Shown here: positions 59,690-64,000 of the stretch, piece by piece
Layout: each line of letters starts with the position of its first letter
How positions within the stretch are numbered: the first letter of the stretch is position 1
NCBI GenBank assembly: GCA_002205965.3
Contig: NADL03000006.1
Span: forward strand, 248,001 to 312,000
Source: Kappaphycus alvarezii
Lineage: Eukaryota; Rhodophyta; Florideophyceae; Gigartinales; Solieriaceae
Reading direction: 5' to 3'
DNA length: 64,000 nucleotides
Program-made: the position numbers and the translations under genes
The notes under the pieces: generated by a model
What the model was told of the DNA's origin: nothing
What the model saw: only the letters and a program-made list of their open reading frames with translations
Database searches by the model: none

Positions 59690-60010
59690 CGTGAACCATC
59701 GAACTCCCCTTGGCAACCACAAACATAACCTTCTTTTTCCCAAGTACCACTGCATGATGCAGAACTTGAATTCTGTATTCTATTGACGGCACCTGCTCAC
59801 GGAAGCACAACTGGACAAATAAAACTGCCAATTCCCTTCAGACAGGTTATTGCATAGCTTTTTGGACCTTCGCTTACGCGCCTCTTCGATAGTGCGCAGC
59901 GAGGTCATCGTCTTAATCTCGATAGGCATGATATCAACATGAGAGCCTGTCTCTAACACCGCTGCAATCCCATCGGGACTATCAGCGAGCGTGGTGGTCT
60001 TTTTAGACTG
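59690..60010 (-). pseudogene. YqaJ-like PD-(D/E)XK nuclease segment
   Basis: The SPDG motif (catalytic Asp), EIKT (catalytic Glu-x-Lys) and a Y..QVLHHA helix followed by KKKVMFVVA occur in the order and rough spacing of YqaJ/lambda-exonuclease-type nucleases. One frame change separates the first two motifs from the last. Such nucleases cut DNA ends. Here the segment lies between the DDE part and the Cys-rich end of a transposon gene, so a role in mobility is inferred. Confidence 0.6.
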
Positions 60011-60028
60011 TATCAATCCAACTGTTTG

Positions 60029-60118
60029 AATATGCTCGATCGAGAAAGAGGTTGATACAGGAAAATCGACGACAATATGCTCGATCGAGAAAGAGGTTGA
60101 TACAAGCACATCGACGAC
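60029..60118 (-). repeat. 45-bp in-frame tandem duplication
   Basis: AATATGCTCGATCGAGAAAG plus AGGTTGATACA at 60029 recurs at 60074, a period of 45 bp. On the minus strand the repeated peptide is VSTSFSIEHI. It lies just upstream of the nuclease segment. Confidence 0.85.
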
Positions 60119-62985
60119 CGCGTCGACCTCCAAAAAAGTGTTGCTCTCCACTGCCTTGTGCTCTCGAAAGAAGCCGGAAGCGCTCTTAATACTTGCTCTT
60201 CAATCATACTACCCTCCTTCATCCCCGTAGTTGATATGAGTGCCTTCATCACCCAACAGCTCAGCGATGCCTGATAGAGGCTTTTCAGCAGCCGCTCTTT
60301 CTGCGTATCATCATCCTGGCTCCTCTGATCCCTCCAACCCTTGCCCTCAAACAAGAGCCTTCCCCCAGCCGTCTCATTCTGCAAATACAGAATCTTCTCA
60401 ACTAACTGCTGCTTCCTCGCAGTGGTGGACTGACGCTGCCAACGCTGCTCAGAATTGCAAACAACTGGTCGCGCCGCATGGATCCCAGAGACTGCGACGT
60501 GTATTCTCTTATCGTATCCAACGCGCCCGTGCGGTCCTACTCCTGCACAGCTTCGTCGTTCGTCTTCATACTAATCTCGTCGAAGATGAATCAGAACTTA
60601 GATTGTAGCTCAACTCGTGTCGCTTCTTCTTTGGCAGGTAGAGGATTACTAAAGTGATACAAACGCGTCCCCGCCAACTGCTTTGACATCACCCCTATGT
60701 TTCTTCCAATCGAGACGCCACTGACCTGAAAAAGCCGTGTGAGGTTCGAGAGGTGTACTTGAGGGCCCGAGCGAGAAACCAGCCCGGGTCTTCCGACTGA
60801 AAATGCGTGAGATGCGTGACGTTGGAGAGAGTTTGTTGAAGCATCATGTTGATGGCCGTGTTCATGGTGGTGGAGCACGTAGCAACACAGCTTCCAGAAA
60901 TATTAATGACGGTGTTGCTCTGGTACTTGGCTTGGCTTGCAAGTGCCTTTTCCACGCAGGCACGATTCCGGTAGTTGTGATTAGGGACCAGCGTGAATTT
61001 TTCATATCGAACATGGTTTGGTGGTTGTAGTAGATTGCTGCAATGCATCCGCTGAACGATTCACGATAGACGCCTGCGTGCACGGGTCTCCCTCGATTGC
61101 CGCTCATTTTTCGCTTCGCACTGTACACCGCGTGGGCCCCTTTCTCCCCGATCCTCATCCCCTTGTGGCGCTTGGTGATGGCGCCGTCACGTAACACAAA
61201 GGGAAAATCTAGGGACCTTTTGTTTGTCCCAAGGCCAGTGGCCCCTAATGTTTTCGTTAATAAACGCGATTGTGCTCTGGGAGTTGTAACCACGATCGGA
61301 TGCGAAGATAGCGTCGACCATGGGACGGATGGATCCATTGGTCTGTAATCCCTGCACGAGTTGTATAACTCGCTGCCAGGTATCGAGAACCTGCTCACCG
61401 GGACGCGACTAGTGACTGGCAATAAAGGGGTTGAGTGCGTAACAGAGGGCGTTATTGACTGGTCCCAGCGCCTTCTCTGGGTTTCTTAAATGGCTTAGGT
61501 CGGTATATTGTGTCATTTACCTTGACCGAAGCCGCTGGTGATCGTCGTCGAGGCTGAATATCGTGGCACTGGGGACGTAACAAATGACGCGGTTGATGGC
61601 GGCCAGCTCTTGCTCTAGTTCAGTGATTAGAGCGTTCCACCTTGTCGTCTGTTTGACCAGCCAGTCCCACTTGCTTCCACCCTCTGCCATCGATCCCTCG
61701 TGCAGCAGAACGAGGACCAAACCTTGCTGTACCGTTTAGCAGAGATACCTATATTGAAAAAGAAGTCTTTATTACGAGGGTTAGCTATAGTTGACACGTT
61801 AGAATGATAAAGAAGCCGCAAGTATGTGCATGGCAATAATACCTCTTAGCCCCGATATATCTGTCATTTTTTGGGTTGCGCTGGTGCAGGACTCGATTAA
61901 TGTTCGAGGTGATTTTTTCAAGAACGTGATCAGGTAGAAACACGTTAAAAGCGTCCGTTCGCGTTTAAACTGTGGCCGTCACAGCCGATTTGGATGTCAC
62001 GGAGGCCTCCTCCACAACCGACTTAAGAAGCTTGTTTGCCTCATTGATAAAGCGCTCTGCAAGGTACTTGTCCACAGTGTATACCTCTATTAAAAAAGGC
62101 TCAAAAGGGGCCACAGTGTTCCCATTTAGACAGACCACCACGTTGACCTCGTGCAGATTGATCTTCTTCCGCTCCTCTGGCGGACTATTTAGCTTCTTGA
62201 CCTACATGGTGGTCTTCCAAGGGGTCTTGATCTGAAGAAAATGAATGGCGTCAGCGAAGAGGGTAGACCACTGATCCTCTGCGACTTTTTTGTCACAGTT
62301 GAGTCGGGAGGAGTCCTTTACAGCGTGTGTAAAGTCTCCTGTGTGATTCCGCAGCCATTCGATCTCACTATCTGGTTTAGTTCGTCCTCAACATCCACCA
62401 CATCGCTTTCCTCCTCGCTTATGTCCTTTTCCATGCGGAGCAAATCTGCTTGTATTTTTTGCAAGAAGGGTCTATACCTGTCGTCAGATAACTGTGAAGT
62501 ACTCTCAGATTCAAAACTCAACTTTCGTGCCGTAGATTCCTAAAATATTTCAGCCGCAGAATGACGAAGATTAAGTGGAGCACTGGTATGATCAGGAGGG
62601 TCCTATGGGCGGGGCGGGACGAGTCAGCAGCGTCCTCAGATAAAGGGGCTCTCCAAAAAACGCCGAGATTATCCATTCGGGAAACTCAGGGAACTCCAGA
62701 TAGCCATCCTCGTCGGCGAGCGACTCTGCCAGGCTTAGCCGTACCGCAAGATACTTGTCGATGCCGTCTACTCATTCACTAGAAGCAGCAAAGTTCGCGA
62801 TATTCTTTTCATGCAGGGCCTCCAATTAGTGATAAAAAACCTCCACTGACGCCGGTTCAGACCCCCAAAAACCGCCAAACGAAAGTCGAAAGAAGATTTC
62901 GTTGAGCGAGGAACCCTTGACTCTTGATTTCTGAATCTGATCGTATCCGTCGGTTCGAATGCTTAGTCACCTTGCGCTTGCTCAT

Positions 62986-64000
62986 GTTCGCACGAAGACT
63001 GTCGATGTGAAAGTATTCCGCGGTTCGGTAGGGCTGATCATGATTAACACTACAGTGTATATACTGTGCCCTGATGATGCACAGAGGATTCACAAGATTT
63101 GAGACTTGAATGCCAAGTTACACCAAGCTCACTCTATCAGAAGCTACTAGCGCAAACTGACGAACGTCGCCTTTGTCTTCTACCTGTTTGGTAGCTTCAC
63201 TTTGGTTTCGTTCGTTACCCCCCTCTTTTCTTTTTTTTGTCGTCCCTCCCCTACTTCTGGCGAGTGATGCCAAGAGCATCCAAGTCATTGAGGCTAAATT
63301 TTGTTTCTTCATACGTTCACCCCATTCTTATTGGTTTCTTGTCGCTAGCTGAATATTAGAACTCCCCGCACTATTGTGCAACATAACGTCTTGTACGCCT
63401 ATTGTCTCAAATTTTCTGGTTTGTGTTGTTGGTTTTTCTTCCACTCTCATCGCGGCAGCCTTACAACCTGCCGCTCACTTGGTGTGCACTACAAGACTCT
63501 TCTTCACAGGTTGATCACCAGCTTAAATCTATACTCGAAAAACTTCAGTACTCTTCCGTACCATATATCCCGCCTCTGCGATTCAGTTCCACCGGACGCT
63601 ATATAATATCACAAGCGAATTCCACAGCCACGTTATAGTTAAACCTCGAAAACGAGGAGCGCTTCCTTCCGCACAGCTTTGCACCAATCACTTTTCAATC
63701 GCCACCCAGGACATCTTAGCCCCTCCACAACTAATAAAGTGATCAAAAAGACGCTGCCCTTCGCGACTGGACTTCATTAAGATTAAATACAGAAGCAGCA
63801 TAAGCATGCACCAGCTTTCCCAAGTCTATTCTCTTGTTTCGGGAGAATCTAAGACCTCAATTTACTTCGGAACCCGCATCCCAATTCATTATCAGCTCTC
63901 TCATCTTTATCCGAAAAGTATTTGCTACTCTGATCATCATCCTCTTTTTTTCTGACGCGAAAAAATACTCTCTGTAGAAAAGCTTGTAGCTTTCGATAAA
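62986..64000. other. Unassigned right end of window
   Basis: Short open frames occur on both strands (for example 63376-63606 plus), with no motif recognised. T- and C-rich stretches near 63180-63240 and 63430. The left part may hold the 5' end of the transposon. Confidence 0.35.

Larger units (their letters stand above)
58740..62985 (-). mobile_element. Large DNA transposon gene: DDE-type transposase with YqaJ-like nuclease segment, decayed
   Basis: Read down the minus strand from ATG 62985 (MSKRKVTKHSNRR): DKYLAVRLSLAESLADEDG (about 62760); LHEVNVVVCLNGNTVAPFEP (about 62140); GSKWDWLVKQTTRWNALI; IFSLDDDHQRLRSR (about 61555; first catalytic Asp); NPEKALGPVNNALCYAL; MVDAIFASDRGYNSQSTIAF (about 61310; second Asp); GLGTNKRSLDFPFVLRDG; RPVHAGVYRESFSGCIAAIY; LTHFQSEDPGWFLARALKY (about 60800). 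The YqaJ-like segment follows: SPDGIAAVLE (about 59985), PIEIKTMTSLRTIEEARKR (about 59925), EYRIQVLHHAVVLGKKKVMF (about 59775). A Cys-rich end (YCALCSFNYAYTMDGRR, about 58960) follows. Many frame changes and stops (for example 62855, 62785, 62200, 61410) make it a relic. The superfamily is not assigned. Terminal repeats were not found. Confidence 0.65.

Overview
The window is eukaryotic nuclear DNA dominated by transposable elements. It contains Ty1/copia and Ty3/gypsy LTR elements, PIF/Harbinger-type DNA transposons with separate Myb-like and transposase genes, tails of retroelements with a restriction-like endonuclease, and a few host genes that start behind C-rich leaders. There are no operons or bacterial gene signals. 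The repeat load, the transposase families and the short intron-poor host genes suggest a red alga such as a Chondrus relative. That is an impression from sequence style, not a proof; an oomycete or similar protist cannot be excluded.

Layout, left to right. 1-2.9 kb: old copia fossil. 3.3-5.0 kb: decayed two-gene DNA transposon (Myb-like gene on +, DDE transposase on -). 5.7-12.0 kb: old copia element on - with two diverged LTRs. 12.1-13.2 kb: lone copia LTR split by a 0.6 kb insertion. 13.2-13.6 kb: retroelement tail and GTACTG repeats. 14.0-15.6 kb: AGC-family protein kinase, the clearest host gene. 16.7-17.1 kb: possible mitochondrial ribosomal protein exon. 17.9-23.5 kb: younger copia element with two similar LTRs. 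23.5-26.4 kb: PIF/Harbinger element with both terminal inverted repeats and two convergent genes. 26.4-29.1 kb: short TIR-like repeats and endonuclease-domain tails. 29.5-30.9 kb: another DDE transposase relic. 31-33 kb: mostly unassigned sequence.

33.8-56.7 kb holds the main feature. Three almost identical Ty3/gypsy internal regions alternate with four almost identical 1.53 kb LTRs (LTR-int-LTR-int-LTR-int-LTR). The whole 22.9 kb block is bounded by one 5-bp duplication, GATTT. It sits inside a host open reading frame that continues in frame on the far side. Each LTR carries its own acidic ORF behind a TATA-like box. Downstream of the integrase, each unit carries two copies of a short domain that I do not recognise.

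58.7-63.0 kb on the minus strand is a decayed large DNA transposon. Its coding region combines a DDE-type transposase with a YqaJ-like nuclease segment and a C-terminal Cys-rich patch. Host genes appear only as small islands: the kinase, the possible ribosomal protein, the split ORF around the gypsy array, and a short ORF near 58.6 kb.
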